NCBI RefSeq assembly: GCF_001026695.1
Contig: NZ_LDNB01000010.1
Span: forward strand, 62,001-126,000
Source of the DNA: Neobacillus vireti
GTDB lineage: Bacteria > Bacillota > Bacilli > Bacillales > Cytobacillaceae
Reading direction: 5' to 3'
DNA: 64,000 nucleotides
Part shown: one piece after another, positions 17,385 to 26,395 of the stretch
Numbering within the stretch: position 1 is the first letter of the stretch
How the letters are laid out: each line of letters opens with the position of its first letter
Notes under the pieces: model-generated
Seen by the model: only the letters and a program-made list of their open reading frames with translations
The model's database searches: none
Told to the model about the DNA's origin: nothing
Made by a program: the position numbers and the translations under genes

Positions 17385-18298
17385 AACAGTATATTACATT
17401 AGCAGAAGAAGTACGTGCCGCGCAAGAACAAGGAAAACCGGTAGTTGCTCTAGAGTCGACTATTATTTCTCACGGCATGCCATATCCGCAAAACGTAGAA
17501 ACAGCTCGTAAGGTTGAACAAATTATTCGCGATAACGGCGCGGTTCCGGCAACAATTGCGATTTTAGATGGACAAATTAAGATTGGTTTATCCGATGAAG
17601 AGCTTGAAATGTTTGGTAAGAGTTCCGATGTTGCAAAAGCATCACGCCGTGATTTAGCTTACTTAATCGCAACAAAGAAAAAAGGTGCAACAACCGTTGC
17701 AGCAACGATGATTTGTGCAGAGTTAGCCGGAATTAATATCTTTGTTACTGGTGGAATTGGCGGTGCACACCGTGGAGCTGAAACAACAATGGATATTTCT
17801 GCTGATTTAGAAGAATTAGCCCAAACAAACGTAGCAGTCATTTGCGCTGGGGCAAAATCGATTTTAGATTTAGGGTTAACAATGGAGTATCTTGAAACAA
17901 AGGGTGTACCGGTTATTGGCTATCAAACTGACGTACTTCCTGCCTTCTATACAAGAACAAGCCAATTCCCAGTTAACTTCCGTGCAGACGATGTTGAAAC
18001 TGTAGCCGCTACTTTAAAAACAAAATGGGATTTAAATCTGAAAGGCGGAGCAGTCATCGCTAATCCGATTCCTGAAGAACATGCAATGGATGAAAAGACA
18101 ATTACGGATGTGATTGAGACAGCATTGAAGGAAGCAGAAGAGAAACACATCGCTGGTAAAGATGTAACACCATTCCTATTAGGAAAAGTTAAAGAACTAA
18201 CTGGCGGAAAGAGCCTTGAATCCAACATCGAACTAGTTTATAACAATGCCGTAGTTGGCGCAAAAATTGCTGTTCAGTTTGAGGCAATGAAAAAATAA
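17381..18298 (+). CDS. psuG: Pseudouridine-5'-phosphate glycosidase PsuG
   Basis: A 305-aa enzyme that splits pseudouridine 5'-phosphate into uracil and ribose 5-phosphate. The family blocks [67 protein letters not shown] and [17 protein letters not shown] are all present. Together with psuK it forms a complete route for salvaging the modified nucleoside freed during RNA turnover. It is followed by an extended GGTGTCAGGCACC repeat. Confidence 0.95.
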   Translation: MKQYITLAEEVRAAQEQGKPVVALESTIISHGMPYPQNVETARKVEQIIRDNGAVPATIAILDGQIKIGLSDEELEMFGKSSDVAKASRRDLAYLIATKKKGATTVAATMICAELAGINIFVTGGIGGAHRGAETTMDISADLEELAQTNVAVICAGAKSILDLGLTMEYLETKGVPVIGYQTDVLPAFYTRTSQFPVNFRADDVETVAATLKTKWDLNLKGGAVIANPIPEEHAMDEKTITDVIETALKEAEEKHIAGKDVTPFLLGKVKELTGGKSLESNIELVYNNAVVGAKIAVQFEAMKK

Positions 18299-18325
18299 TA
18301 GGTAGTGACACTTTAATGGGTGATC

Positions 18326-18376
18326 AATGGTGTCAGGCACCGCTCGTGGACATTTGTCCACCCAGCGAGGACACTA
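18326..18376. repeat. GGTGTCAGGCACC repeat, extended form (copy 2)
   Basis: The 13-mer at 18329-18341 is followed by GCTCGTGGACA-TT-TGTCCA and GGACAC. It is the same architecture as the copy at 6437-6490, again in the 3' flank of a plus-strand gene. Confidence 0.8.
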
Positions 18377-18411
18377 GTCATTTAGACCGTACACCAAATT
18401 AATAATATGCA

Positions 18412-18447
18412 AAGAGGGACTTCCATTGATAAGTGGAAGTCCCTCTT
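18412..18447. terminator. Hairpin between psuG and the small membrane gene
   Basis: A 14-bp stem AAGAGGGACTTCCA (18412-18425) with TGGAAGTCCCTCTT (18434-18447). T runs are short, so terminator strength is uncertain. Confidence 0.6.
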
Positions 18448-18467
18448 CACAATCAAATTCCATTTGT

Positions 18468-18689
18468 TTAAAAGCTATTATCTTCTTTTAAACTTTCCTT
18501 GTTCATATACCAATTGTTCACCTGTGTGAGGATGGCAAAGACAAAAAAGAAATTCATTGCCCAGACGTTGATGAACGGAGCTATGCCGCCAAACTCAATC
18601 GTCGCGTAACCTTTTAACTTCATCACAATCATCGATTCGATAAAAATTAGGATAAACCCAATAACACCCGCAGCAGCCGCTCTAATCAT
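18468..18689 (-). CDS. Small two-helix membrane protein
   Basis: A 73-aa protein with two hydrophobic helices (AAAAGVIGFILIFIESMIVM and INVWAMNFFFVFAILTQV) and a short charged tail. I do not recognise a family. ATG at 18689 follows GGGAGGAGA by a few bases, a strong ribosome site, so expression is likely. No operon partner is visible. Confidence 0.65.
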   Translation of the reverse strand: MIRAAAAGVIGFILIFIESMIVMKLKGYATIEFGGIAPFINVWAMNFFFVFAILTQVNNWYMNKESLKEDNSF

Positions 18690-18845
18690 TTCTTTCTCCT
18701 CCCAAAAACAATCCATTTATTTGTATATTCGTTCGTTTTCCCTATATCAATACTAACAACATGACAATTCCAACAATTTTGTGAACACTCTCACCTCTAT
18801 TATATGGCAAAAATGCTTTGTAAAACACCCTAAAAACTAGAAAAA

Positions 18846-18889
18846 GGTGTCAGGCACCATGTGAATTTTTCACATAGTGCCTGACACCC
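18846..18889. repeat. Paired GGTGTCAGGCACC palindrome (type with TGTGA/TCACA centre)
   Basis: GGTGTCAGGCACC (18846-18858) and its near-complement AGTGCCTGACACC (18876-18888) flank a centre reading ATGTGA-ATTTT-TCACAT. It lies 5 bp after the stop of the minus-strand methyltransferase gene and is flanked by A and T runs, so it may act as its terminator. Confidence 0.8.
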
Positions 18890-18893
18890 TTGC

Positions 18894-20090
18894 TTATTTC
18901 ATTTTCTTTATAAATACGACCTTTAAATAGTTACCTTCGGGAAATTCTTTGATGGTTTTGAAATCGGCGGGAAGTGAAAATTCCTCCATTAGTTTGTAGC
19001 GATGGCCAGTTTCGTTAAAGGCAGTCTCAATAAAGCCCTTGAACTTTTCCATCCCAAAGGTACTGCAGTTGGTGGAGGCAACAATCGTCCCGTTATCCTC
19101 TGTAATCGCAATCGCTTCTTTTAATAGATTCATATAGTCCTTTTCCGCACTAAAGACAAATTTCTTAGACCGTGCAAAGCTTGGGGGATCGAGGATGACC
19201 ACATCAAACTTCAACTGTTTTTTGGCCGCATACTTAAAATAATTAAATACATCTTCCACAATAATACTTTGCGTTTCATGGTCAATGTTATTTACAGTAA
19301 ATTGCTCAATCGTTTTTCCCCTGCTTCGATTGGCCAGATCCACACTTGTCGTTTTTGTGGCTCCGCCTAATGCCGCAACAACAGAAAAGGCTCCGGTATA
19401 AGAGAATGTATTTAATACTGTCTTACCATTAGCATACGCATCCCGAATCGTCCGCCTTACATCTCGTTGATCTAAAAACACTCCGACCATCGCACTTTCA
19501 TTCAAATAAACGGCAAAATTGACGCCATTTTCTTTGATGATAATCGGGAACTGCCCTCTTTCACCGGCGACGAAGTCATCTTCTTCAATGTATTTACCTG
19601 CGATATCAAATCGCTTTTTCTGATAAATGGCTTTAAATTCAACCAGTTCCCGTAAGGCCTGAATGATATATTCCCGAAAGTGATAAATACCCACACTGTA
19701 CCAGGTTAACAAATAATACCCAGCAAAGTAATCAATCGTCAAACCGCCGATTCCATCACCTTCGCCATTAAATACCCGAAACGCCGTTGTTTCCGTATTA
19801 TTATAAAATGATTCTCTATCCTTAATCGCTTCTTTAAGCTTTTTCTTAAAAAAGTTCTGATCAATAGAGACGTTTTCTTTTCTACTCTGCACCCAGCCAA
19901 GTCCTTTATTTTGTTTGCCATAATAGCCTTTGCCAATAAAACGATTCCTTTCGTCGACCAACTTGACAATGGAACCCTCTTTTACGGTATCGTTCACATT
20001 GATGATGGCTTCCTTAGAAATAAGCGGATAGCCGCTTTTTAGCTTATTTACAAAATTTGATTTTACTTTTAAACAGATTTCAGTAGTCAT
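18894..20090 (-). CDS. Class I rRNA (cytosine-C5) methyltransferase, RlmI/YwbD family
   Basis: A 398-aa S-adenosylmethionine-dependent RNA methyltransferase. An N-terminal PUA domain (residues 1-80) is followed by the EEHEY-like RlmI linker and a Rossmann methyltransferase domain with VLNTFSYTGAFSVVAALGGA (AdoMet site) and VVILDPPSFARSKK (catalytic loop). It corresponds to B. subtilis YwbD; E. coli RlmI makes m5C1962 in 23S rRNA, so that is the likely, but unproved, target. Confidence 0.87.
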   Translation of the reverse strand: MTTEICLKVKSNFVNKLKSGYPLISKEAIINVNDTVKEGSIVKLVDERNRFIGKGYYGKQNKGLGWVQSRKENVSIDQNFFKKKLKEAIKDRESFYNNTETTAFRVFNGEGDGIGGLTIDYFAGYYLLTWYSVGIYHFREYIIQALRELVEFKAIYQKKRFDIAGKYIEEDDFVAGERGQFPIIIKENGVNFAVYLNESAMVGVFLDQRDVRRTIRDAYANGKTVLNTFSYTGAFSVVAALGGATKTTSVDLANRSRGKTIEQFTVNNIDHETQSIIVEDVFNYFKYAAKKQLKFDVVILDPPSFARSKKFVFSAEKDYMNLLKEAIAITEDNGTIVASTNCSTFGMEKFKGFIETAFNETGHRYKLMEEFSLPADFKTIKEFPEGNYLKVVFIKKMK

Positions 20091-20258
20091 CGGTTCATCC
20101 CATCTATGTTATTAATCCTATCAGTCTAGTAAAAAAACATAGACAATAGGATAGTGATTTGCGCTTTAAACACAATACTACAATCATAACACTAAAGAAG
20201 GTCCATTCCCTACAATTTTCACACCTTCACACACTGGCGGATATTACCATAATAAAAA

Positions 20259-20282
20259 CCCGCCACAAATCATTGTGGCGGG
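20259..20282 (-). terminator. Terminator overlapping the ecfA' stop codon
   Basis: Arms CCCGCCACAA (20259-20268) and TTGTGGCGGG (20273-20282) with a 4-nt loop; on the minus strand the hairpin is followed by TTTTTA. The first arm encodes the last codons S-P-P-Q, and the loop contains the TGA stop. Confidence 0.8.
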
Positions 20283-21076
20283 CTGTATGTTTTTTTCATG
20301 TTAATAAACTCATCAACTGTTAAAACGGTGTCCTTAAACCCGAGTCTTTCCGCCAACTTTGTGATTCCTGGAGCTTCTACGCAGGCCGTTTTCAAGAGTT
20401 CCTTTTGCGAAAACACATCTCTTGTTTCTCCGTCTAACAAAACCTGACCATCATTAAACACAATTGTCCGTTCAAAATTCTCGGCAACGAAATCCATATC
20501 ATGAATAATCGTCATCACTAGTTTATTCTTGTCCTTTAAGGCTTGGATGATTTGCCGGATTTTTTCCTTACCTCCATGGTCCTGGGCAATAGTTGGTTCA
20601 TCGAAAATGATAATGTCCGTATCCATTGCAACTACCGATGCGATACAGAGCAGCTTTTTCTCCGACAAGCTCAAATCATGCGGATTCATCTCTAGTTTGT
20701 CATCAAGCTCGACCATCTTTAATGCCTCGATAGCCTTTTCCTTTGCCGTCTGTTTATCCATTTTTATATTCAGCGGACCGAACATTACTTCATCCAAAAC
20801 CGTTCGTTTAAAAATCTGGTCATTCGGATTTTGAAAAACCAGTCCAATCGTTCTTGCCAGTTGGGCGGCAGTTTTCCCGCTTACATCGTGTTCATGAATC
20901 AGGATTTTCCCTTCATCTGCTTTAAGCAAGCCTTTCATAAGCTTCACGAGTGTTGTCTTTCCAGCCCCGTTTTGGCCAATGATGGCGGTAGAGCGCCGAT
21001 CAAACTCTAGGTTAATCCCTGAGAGCACTCGGGTTTCTTTATTATAGGAAAATGAAAGATTGGCTATCTTGATCAT
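20270..21076 (-). CDS. ECF transporter ATPase A' (EcfA2-like)
   Basis: A 268-aa ATPase, the second nucleotide-binding subunit of a group I/II energy-coupling-factor transporter. Walker A is GQNGAGKTT near residue 36 and Walker B is DTDIIIFDEPT, but the ABC signature reads LSLSEKKLL instead of LSGGQ, so this half of the heterodimer is degenerate. It overlaps the partner ATPase gene by 4 bp (ATGA) and ends a five-gene operon whose terminator stem includes its stop codon. Confidence 0.88.
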   Translation of the reverse strand: MIKIANLSFSYNKETRVLSGINLEFDRRSTAIIGQNGAGKTTLVKLMKGLLKADEGKILIHEHDVSGKTAAQLARTIGLVFQNPNDQIFKRTVLDEVMFGPLNIKMDKQTAKEKAIEALKMVELDDKLEMNPHDLSLSEKKLLCIASVVAMDTDIIIFDEPTIAQDHGGKEKIRQIIQALKDKNKLVMTIIHDMDFVAENFERTIVFNDGQVLLDGETRDVFSQKELLKTACVEAPGITKLAERLGFKDTVLTVDEFINMKKTYSPPQ

Positions 21077-21918
21077 GCCCCATCCCCCCTTAATACCCTT
21101 TCAGCCTCTTCAAGAGTAACAGGATACTCATCCGTACCCGCCTTCTTAACGCCCAATGCCTTACACACTCTTGTATAAACGGGGGCAGTTAGGCCATATC
21201 CCTCCAGGTCTTCTCTTGAAAAAATTTTTCCCGGCGTATCAAAATCTACAACTTTTCCGTTATTAAGTAGTAAGACTCTATCACAATACTGGGCAATCTT
21301 CTCCATTTTGTGTTCCGCTAAAATCACTGTTATTCCCTGCTTACTTAGGCTTTGAATTGCCTGAAACACTTCCTCGGAACCGGCTGGGTCCAGCTGCGAT
21401 GTCGGCTCGTCTAGCACTAAGATATCCGGCTTCATCGCGATGATGCTCGCAATTGCCATCCGCTGCATTTGCCCGCCAGATAAGTCAAAGGGATTATGGT
21501 CCTTTACCTGCTCAATGTTTAACAAATCAAGCACTGAGTCAATCCGTTCAATGATTTCAGTCCGGGGGATTCCAATATTCTCAAGGCCAAAGGCAATTTC
21601 CTCGTAAACCGTCGTCTTCGAACCTGTCACCTGTGTAAATGGATTTTGAAACACCATCCCGACCTTTAATGAAAGATCAGCAATCGAATGATTCTTCACT
21701 TCCAGACCGTCGACAATCACTTTACCACCGTAAGCCCCTTTATAAAAATGAGGAACAAGGCCAACCAGCGCTTGGCATAACGTCGATTTACCAGCTAAAT
21801 TTTTCCCAATGATGCCGATAAACTCCCCTTGTTTTATATCGAAGGTCACGTCATTAAGAGCGAGCGAATCAGCCAATGGATATTTGTATTTGAGACCTTC
21901 GACAATAATTTTTTTCAT
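21073..21918 (-). CDS. ECF transporter ATPase A (EcfA1-like)
   Basis: A 281-aa ATPase subunit with a full set of motifs: Walker A GKNLAGKST, Q-loop VFQNPFTQVTG, signature LSGGQMQRMAIA, Walker B DILVLDEPTSQLD and switch His in LAEHKMEKIA. ATG at 21918 follows TTGGAGG by 8 nt and overlaps the EcfT stop, so translation is coupled. It pairs with the degenerate A' subunit. Confidence 0.9.
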   Translation of the reverse strand: MKKIIVEGLKYKYPLADSLALNDVTFDIKQGEFIGIIGKNLAGKSTLCQALVGLVPHFYKGAYGGKVIVDGLEVKNHSIADLSLKVGMVFQNPFTQVTGSKTTVYEEIAFGLENIGIPRTEIIERIDSVLDLLNIEQVKDHNPFDLSGGQMQRMAIASIIAMKPDILVLDEPTSQLDPAGSEEVFQAIQSLSKQGITVILAEHKMEKIAQYCDRVLLLNNGKVVDFDTPGKIFSREDLEGYGLTAPVYTRVCKALGVKKAGTDEYPVTLEEAERVLRGDGA

Positions 21919-22682
21919 AAAAATATCCTCCAAGAGACGGCCGCCATAGTCAGCAACAACATCCCAATCTGAAGGACCTTGCTGAACTGATACGTTTTTT
22001 CTTCATATAAATAGGTTTTCGGGGCTTGAGAATTAAAGCCACGCACCTCCAAGGCCATCGCTCTTTCCTTTGTATTAATAAGCGACCCAAGCACGACAGG
22101 CCCCAGTAATGGTATAAATGCTTTGATCCTTACCAGCAATTTTCCTTCTGTCTCCATCCCTCTCGCCCGTTGTGCATCCGTAATCGTGCTCATTGTCGCC
22201 ATCATCTCGGGGATGATTTGAAAAACAGAAACAATCACATAGCCGATTCGCGGTGACATTCCCTTTCGCACCAATGCTTCTACGAGATCCGATGGTTTCG
22301 TTGTCAGAACAAGGATCATAAAGGCGCAAATAATATTGATGACCCTAAGCGTGATGGTTAAGGCAAAGAGCAGCCCTTCTTTGTACATCGTTAACGGACC
22401 GATTTGAAACAGCACCGTTTCATTTTCCGGTTTAAACATTCCCTGGATGAGGACGACCGTAATCAGGATCAGAAAAACAAAGCCAAAAACGGGGATTGTT
22501 TTTCTGATCACCTTTGCCCCGAGCAATAACACAAGGCTAAGCCCTATAAAAAGAAAAGAAATCGTGAATGATGGTAGAATAATCGGAATTAAAATGGCAA
22601 AAGGAATGTACCAGAGCTTAGTAATTGGATCAACATCATGGACAAAAGAAGCTTTTTCCTCATATAAGCTAATCGATTTCAC
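21915..22682 (-). CDS. ECF transporter transmembrane subunit EcfT
   Basis: A 255-aa membrane coupling protein with about five helices. The two Ala-Arg-Gly-like coupling motifs are visible as DAQRARGME and ALEVRGFNS, which dock on the ATPases. It starts with GTG at 22682 with only a weak upstream ribosome site and may rely on translation from the S-component gene 80 bp upstream. It links that S component to the ATPase pair. Confidence 0.9.
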   Translation of the reverse strand: MKSISLYEEKASFVHDVDPITKLWYIPFAILIPIILPSFTISFLFIGLSLVLLLGAKVIRKTIPVFGFVFLILITVVLIQGMFKPENETVLFQIGPLTMYKEGLLFALTITLRVINIICAFMILVLTTKPSDLVEALVRKGMSPRIGYVIVSVFQIIPEMMATMSTITDAQRARGMETEGKLLVRIKAFIPLLGPVVLGSLINTKERAMALEVRGFNSQAPKTYLYEEKTYQFSKVLQIGMLLLTMAAVSWRIFL

Positions 22683-22762
22683 GAACTGTCACCGGCTTTC
22701 TTTTTAACAAAAGACTTTCAAAAACATTCAAAGCGACGCTTCGCCCTTTTCCATCGAAGAGG

Positions 22763-23365
22763 TTAATCAAGAGTCTCTATTTTCTGATTGTTAGTATATA
22801 ATTGGACGACATTTTGCGGTAATCCTTTGAAAATACCATAGCTGACAAGAACAACGACTATTTTATCAGGGATATCAACGACAATTTCATCAAGTAGTGA
22901 GGCGAGCCAAGTAGAATCGGTTTTGGCTAGAACAAAAGTATATAAGGCATCGCCCCAAACGTTCCCTGTCGTCCCACCCCAGAATCCAATATTGATTGGT
23001 GTTGAAACCACTGTTGCCACAAGCCCGATAATCAATCCAGCAACCAGCACTTTCCCCCAGCTAGAAATAAAGCCTTTGTAAAAAAGAATCCCGACTACCA
23101 AACCAATTGCCACACTAGTAATCGCATAAACAAAAGAGATAGGATCTGTAAAGCCGTAGATTATATTATTAATTGCCCCGGCTAACGCGCCGACAATTGG
23201 ACCACCAAGCATCGCTGCTAAGACGGTACCGATGGAATCTAACCATAACGGCAGCTTCAGCAATGCTGCAAGCAATTTACCAATATAGTTAACACCTACT
23301 GCAACAGGAATAAGAACGAGTGCGGCTGTTGATAACCGTAACGACCACATGCTTTGTTTTTTCAC
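22763..23365 (-). CDS. ECF transporter S component (putative nucleoside/base specificity)
   Basis: A 200-aa membrane substrate-binding subunit with about six hydrophobic segments (AALVLIPVAVGVNYIGKLL, WLDSIGTVLAAMLGGPIVGALAGAINNIIYG, AITSVAIGLVVGILF and more). GTG at 23365 follows GGGGG. The WLDSIGT-and-GGP-GALAG pattern places it among ECF S proteins. Substrate cannot be read directly. Its place directly after a nucleoside phosphorylase (23-bp gap) and before EcfT suggests a nucleoside or a purine/pyrimidine base. Confidence 0.78.
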   Translation of the reverse strand: MKKQSMWSLRLSTAALVLIPVAVGVNYIGKLLAALLKLPLWLDSIGTVLAAMLGGPIVGALAGAINNIIYGFTDPISFVYAITSVAIGLVVGILFYKGFISSWGKVLVAGLIIGLVATVVSTPINIGFWGGTTGNVWGDALYTFVLAKTDSTWLASLLDEIVVDIPDKIVVVLVSYGIFKGLPQNVVQLYTNNQKIETLD

Positions 23366-23388
23366 TGAGAAAAACCCCCTTTTATTTT

Positions 23389-24135
23389 TTAAAAAGTAGA
23401 ATCATAGGAAACAATTGCTTCGAGTGCGGTGAGGATTTCGAATTCTTCTCCTCGTTTACTATTGTTTTTCTCCTCAATATAATCATTAATTCCCCCTTCT
23501 AAATCCCCCTCTTTTTCGACAACGACATTTAAAATGGATGCGGTCTTAATACCGCGTAAGCCTCCAATTACAAATAGTGCAGCTGTTTCCATGTCTGATG
23601 CGAGAATTCCTTTCTCAGACCAGTAGTTGTCGATATCTTGTTCTTTATCAGTATAAAAGCTGTCATGACATCTGACAATACCTATGTGATTTGTTGCACG
23701 ATTCTTTTTTGCTGCATTCATCACATGAAAAAGTAGTTCTGGATGCGGTATCGCGGGATAAGCCTTGTTAATATAGGAATAGGAGGCACCGTCATTTCTA
23801 ACGGCTCCGGAAGCAATTACCAGGTCCCCCAAGCGTAAATGCGGCTGTAAGGCGCCGCAGCTTCCGATGCGAATCATTACCTTTATGCCAATATTTTTTA
23901 ACTCTTCGATGGCAATTCCAGCAGACACTCCGCCAATCCCTGTGGAAGTAACTAAAACAGGGATTCCTTTATAGAAACCTTTAATCGTTTTGTATTCTCG
24001 GTTATAAGCGATCTCTTCTGGCTGATCTAAAAATTTGGCAACTTCATCGACGCGGCCTGGGTCTCCCGGCAGTAAAGCATATTGAACTTCATGCCCGTTT
24101 CCAATTCTGATATGCGGTTGTAGGTTGATTGTCAT
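23389..24135 (-). CDS. Nucleoside phosphorylase (uridine/purine phosphorylase family)
   Basis: A 248-aa hexameric-type nucleoside phosphorylase that splits a nucleoside with phosphate into base and ribose 1-phosphate. Family motifs: ALLPGDPGRVDEVA (phosphate site), TSTGIGGVSAGIAIEEL, RIGSCGAL and the ribose-binding DMETAALFVIG. ATG at 24135 follows AAAAGGAG; the frame is open further but without a ribosome site. It heads an operon with a full ECF uptake system, so import and phosphorolysis are probably coupled. Uridine versus purine preference is unresolved. Confidence 0.87.
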   Translation of the reverse strand: MTINLQPHIRIGNGHEVQYALLPGDPGRVDEVAKFLDQPEEIAYNREYKTIKGFYKGIPVLVTSTGIGGVSAGIAIEELKNIGIKVMIRIGSCGALQPHLRLGDLVIASGAVRNDGASYSYINKAYPAIPHPELLFHVMNAAKKNRATNHIGIVRCHDSFYTDKEQDIDNYWSEKGILASDMETAALFVIGGLRGIKTASILNVVVEKEGDLEGGINDYIEEKNNSKRGEEFEILTALEAIVSYDSTF

Positions 24136-24377
24136 TTTCGTTGACTCCTTTTGGATTTTTTTCATTTTTATGATGATTACGCTGTTCAATTCTTGATGGT
24201 GCAACAATTCAAGATAGGATGGAATTTTCTCGGTGTAATAACATGAGGCTATTTTTTTGATAAAGGGTTTTCTATGTGGAATGTGGGAAGGAATTTACCA
24301 TTACCTATATAATGTAATTGTACCAAAGTAGGAAGATTCAGTCATTTATTTAGGGGAGAAATATCCCTGAATGAAAA

Positions 24378-24413
24378 GGAGCCTGACACTCTGGGGTATC
24401 AGGCTCCTTCATT
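24378..24413 (-). terminator. Terminator of the sigma/anti-sigma operon
   Basis: Stem GGAGCCTGA (24380-24388) with TCAGGCTCC (24400-24408), followed on the minus strand by TTTT. The stem contains GCCTGACAC, a relative of the dispersed 13-mer. Confidence 0.75.
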
Positions 24414-25729
24414 TATTTTATCTTTATCTTTTCACTTCCTTCAATCCATGAAGGAAAGAAGAAAATCTCTAGGGAAATGGGACTTAGTTTGTCTTTCAGT
24501 CCTGGGATGCTAACTCCGTATTCGGTTACTTTTTCATCCTCAAAATTATGGGACAGGAATCCCCCTGCTTTATCTATTTCATTACCGTCCCTATCTCTTA
24601 CCAGATTAAATAGATCAAATGAAAATTCCTTTTTTGGACGCATGCTAAGTATTATTTGATCGCCTTCCACCTTTAAGGCAGTAAATTTATTCCCTTTTGG
24701 CTGCTTTAGAATTTGTTCTTTTTCTATATCAATCATGACATAAGCATCTTCTTTATCTATAGCCTGGATTTTATTAATTACTAGATACAACTCTTTCGGT
24801 TCTTGAAAATAATTACTTTGCAGGTAAATAATCGCCTCATCATCGGAAATTTTGCTGCCTGTAAATCCATTCGCGATTTTATACCATGTTTCCCCATGTT
24901 CATCGATTAGACGGATATCATCAAAGTTTAATAGCTTTTTTGTATTTTGAGGGTCCATTTTCACATGAACCGCCACCCTTAATGGATAAACATCTACATT
25001 TATGACTGTAAATTTTTGCCTTTTAATTTCTACATCTTTGTTTAAAACATAGGTCTTTTTCTGTTGAATCTCTTTTTTTAATTCGAATTGAAGAGTAAAA
25101 TTTTCCTTTTGCTTTTTTACTTTAACATCTACCTTGACCTCAAATTTTTTGACTTCTAATGGTGATTGAAAATAGAATTCGAATTTGTCACTATGGGATG
25201 TTTCTCCCTTTTCCGAATAAAACGCTCTCCCTAACATTGACGAACCCTTTTCAAGGCTTTTCTCATCTAAGCTTTTCAGCTCAACCTCTCCCGTGTTCAA
25301 TTCCTTCTCTTTTTCCTTTGTATTGATAGTATAAAACAGAATCAAGCCATTTTCATCAGCAATAACACCATCAATGGTGAATTTAATGCCATTCTTTTCT
25401 TGGGAAACTCCTATTTTTTCATAATAATCATTTTCAACCGCCAGCATCTTTCCTTTATCATCCCTAATTAAATCCACCAATTTTTCCATTCCGGGTATGA
25501 CAGAGATATAATTTGCAAATGCTGGTGATAGGCGGATCGATGTTAAAAAGGAAACGAAAATAACAGCGGCTGCTGCTAAGGTAAATAACCATTTCTTCCT
25601 GATGGAGTGCCGTTTCTTTTCTGATGTAGCTTTTTGAAATCCGGCAAAAATAGCCTCATCCAGTGAATCCAGCGGAACTTGAACATTATCATACAAATTC
25701 TTCAACTGCTCTTCTTCCTTTTCATACAT
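24413..25729 (-). CDS. DUF4179-containing membrane anti-sigma factor
   Basis: A 438-aa single-pass membrane protein, probably the anti-sigma factor for the sigma gene just upstream. Residues 1-46 are cytoplasmic and charged, 47-64 form one membrane helix, and the rest is an extracytoplasmic domain. The DUF4179 region covers the helix and the next 60 residues (AFANYISVIPGMEKLVDLIRDDKG). It overlaps the sigma gene by 8 bp, so partners are made together. A long extracellular Lys/Glu-rich beta domain could be the stress sensor; the signal is unknown. Confidence 0.82.
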   Translation of the reverse strand: MYEKEEEQLKNLYDNVQVPLDSLDEAIFAGFQKATSEKKRHSIRKKWLFTLAAAAVIFVSFLTSIRLSPAFANYISVIPGMEKLVDLIRDDKGKMLAVENDYYEKIGVSQEKNGIKFTIDGVIADENGLILFYTINTKEKEKELNTGEVELKSLDEKSLEKGSSMLGRAFYSEKGETSHSDKFEFYFQSPLEVKKFEVKVDVKVKKQKENFTLQFELKKEIQQKKTYVLNKDVEIKRQKFTVINVDVYPLRVAVHVKMDPQNTKKLLNFDDIRLIDEHGETWYKIANGFTGSKISDDEAIIYLQSNYFQEPKELYLVINKIQAIDKEDAYVMIDIEKEQILKQPKGNKFTALKVEGDQIILSMRPKKEFSFDLFNLVRDRDGNEIDKAGGFLSHNFEDEKVTEYGVSIPGLKDKLSPISLEIFFFPSWIEGSEKIKIK

Positions 25730-26246
25730 GCTGATCACCGCCATTCCCTTCAAGTTTATCCCGCAAGGACTTCAATGCTTTGTTCAGCCACGTTTTGACC
25801 GTGCCTTCCGGGCATTGAAGTGTAAGGGCAATATCCTTTATTTTCATATCTTGAAAATACTTCAACGTTATAATTTCACGGGAGCGCTCATCCAAGCCCA
25901 GCATCGCATCTTTTAGCTCCATTTCGTTATGGTTCTCGGATGCACCTTGCAGGCTTAAGATTTCTTCACTAAATACTACTCGCTTTTTCTTTTTCAATTG
26001 ATCATTGCAGTAATTAATCATAATTCGAATCAGCCATGTTTTGAAATACGAAGCATCCCTGACGGTGCGGATACTCTTATATGCACGGTAGGTAACTTCC
26101 TGAATCGCCTCCAGCGCTTCTTCCTCACTCCTTAAAAAGGATAGAGCTGTTTTATATAAATCTATTTTGTATAGCTGAACCAGCTGCAAAAATGCAGAGT
26201 CATCACCTTTGATTGCCTCTTTTACCAATTGCTCACCCGCGCTCAA
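25722..26246 (-). CDS. ECF-type RNA polymerase sigma factor
   Basis: A 174-aa extracytoplasmic-function sigma factor. Region 2 (LYKIDLYKTALSFLRSEEEALEAIQEVTYRAYKSI and YFKTWLIRIMINYC) and region 4 (LDERSREIITLKYFQDMKIKDIALTLQCPEGTVKTWLNKALKSL) are both complete. It starts with TTG at 26246 after AGGGGG. A CAAAAC-N16-GGTC element just upstream suggests that it transcribes its own operon. Its anti-sigma partner follows directly. Confidence 0.9.
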   Translation of the reverse strand: MSAGEQLVKEAIKGDDSAFLQLVQLYKIDLYKTALSFLRSEEEALEAIQEVTYRAYKSIRTVRDASYFKTWLIRIMINYCNDQLKKKKRVVFSEEILSLQGASENHNEMELKDAMLGLDERSREIITLKYFQDMKIKDIALTLQCPEGTVKTWLNKALKSLRDKLEGNGGDQHV

Positions 26247-26285
26247 TCCCTCGTCCCCCTCACAACCCTGTTGTACTACATATTA

Positions 26286-26311
26286 GACCATTTAGTAGAA
26301 AAAAAGTTTTG
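26286..26311 (-). promoter_or_regulatory. Putative autoregulated ECF promoter
   Basis: On the minus strand CAAAAC (26311 to 26306), 16-bp spacer starting with a T run, then GGTC (26289 to 26286). This is close to the AAC-N16-CGTC form of ECF promoters. Confidence 0.55.
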
Positions 26312-26395
26312 AATTTTATTAAAAAAATATGCTGTTCTCCTAAAGGGGTTACGATTAAAGGTTAAAAGGTGAGCACAAACAACATATTTCCGGTC

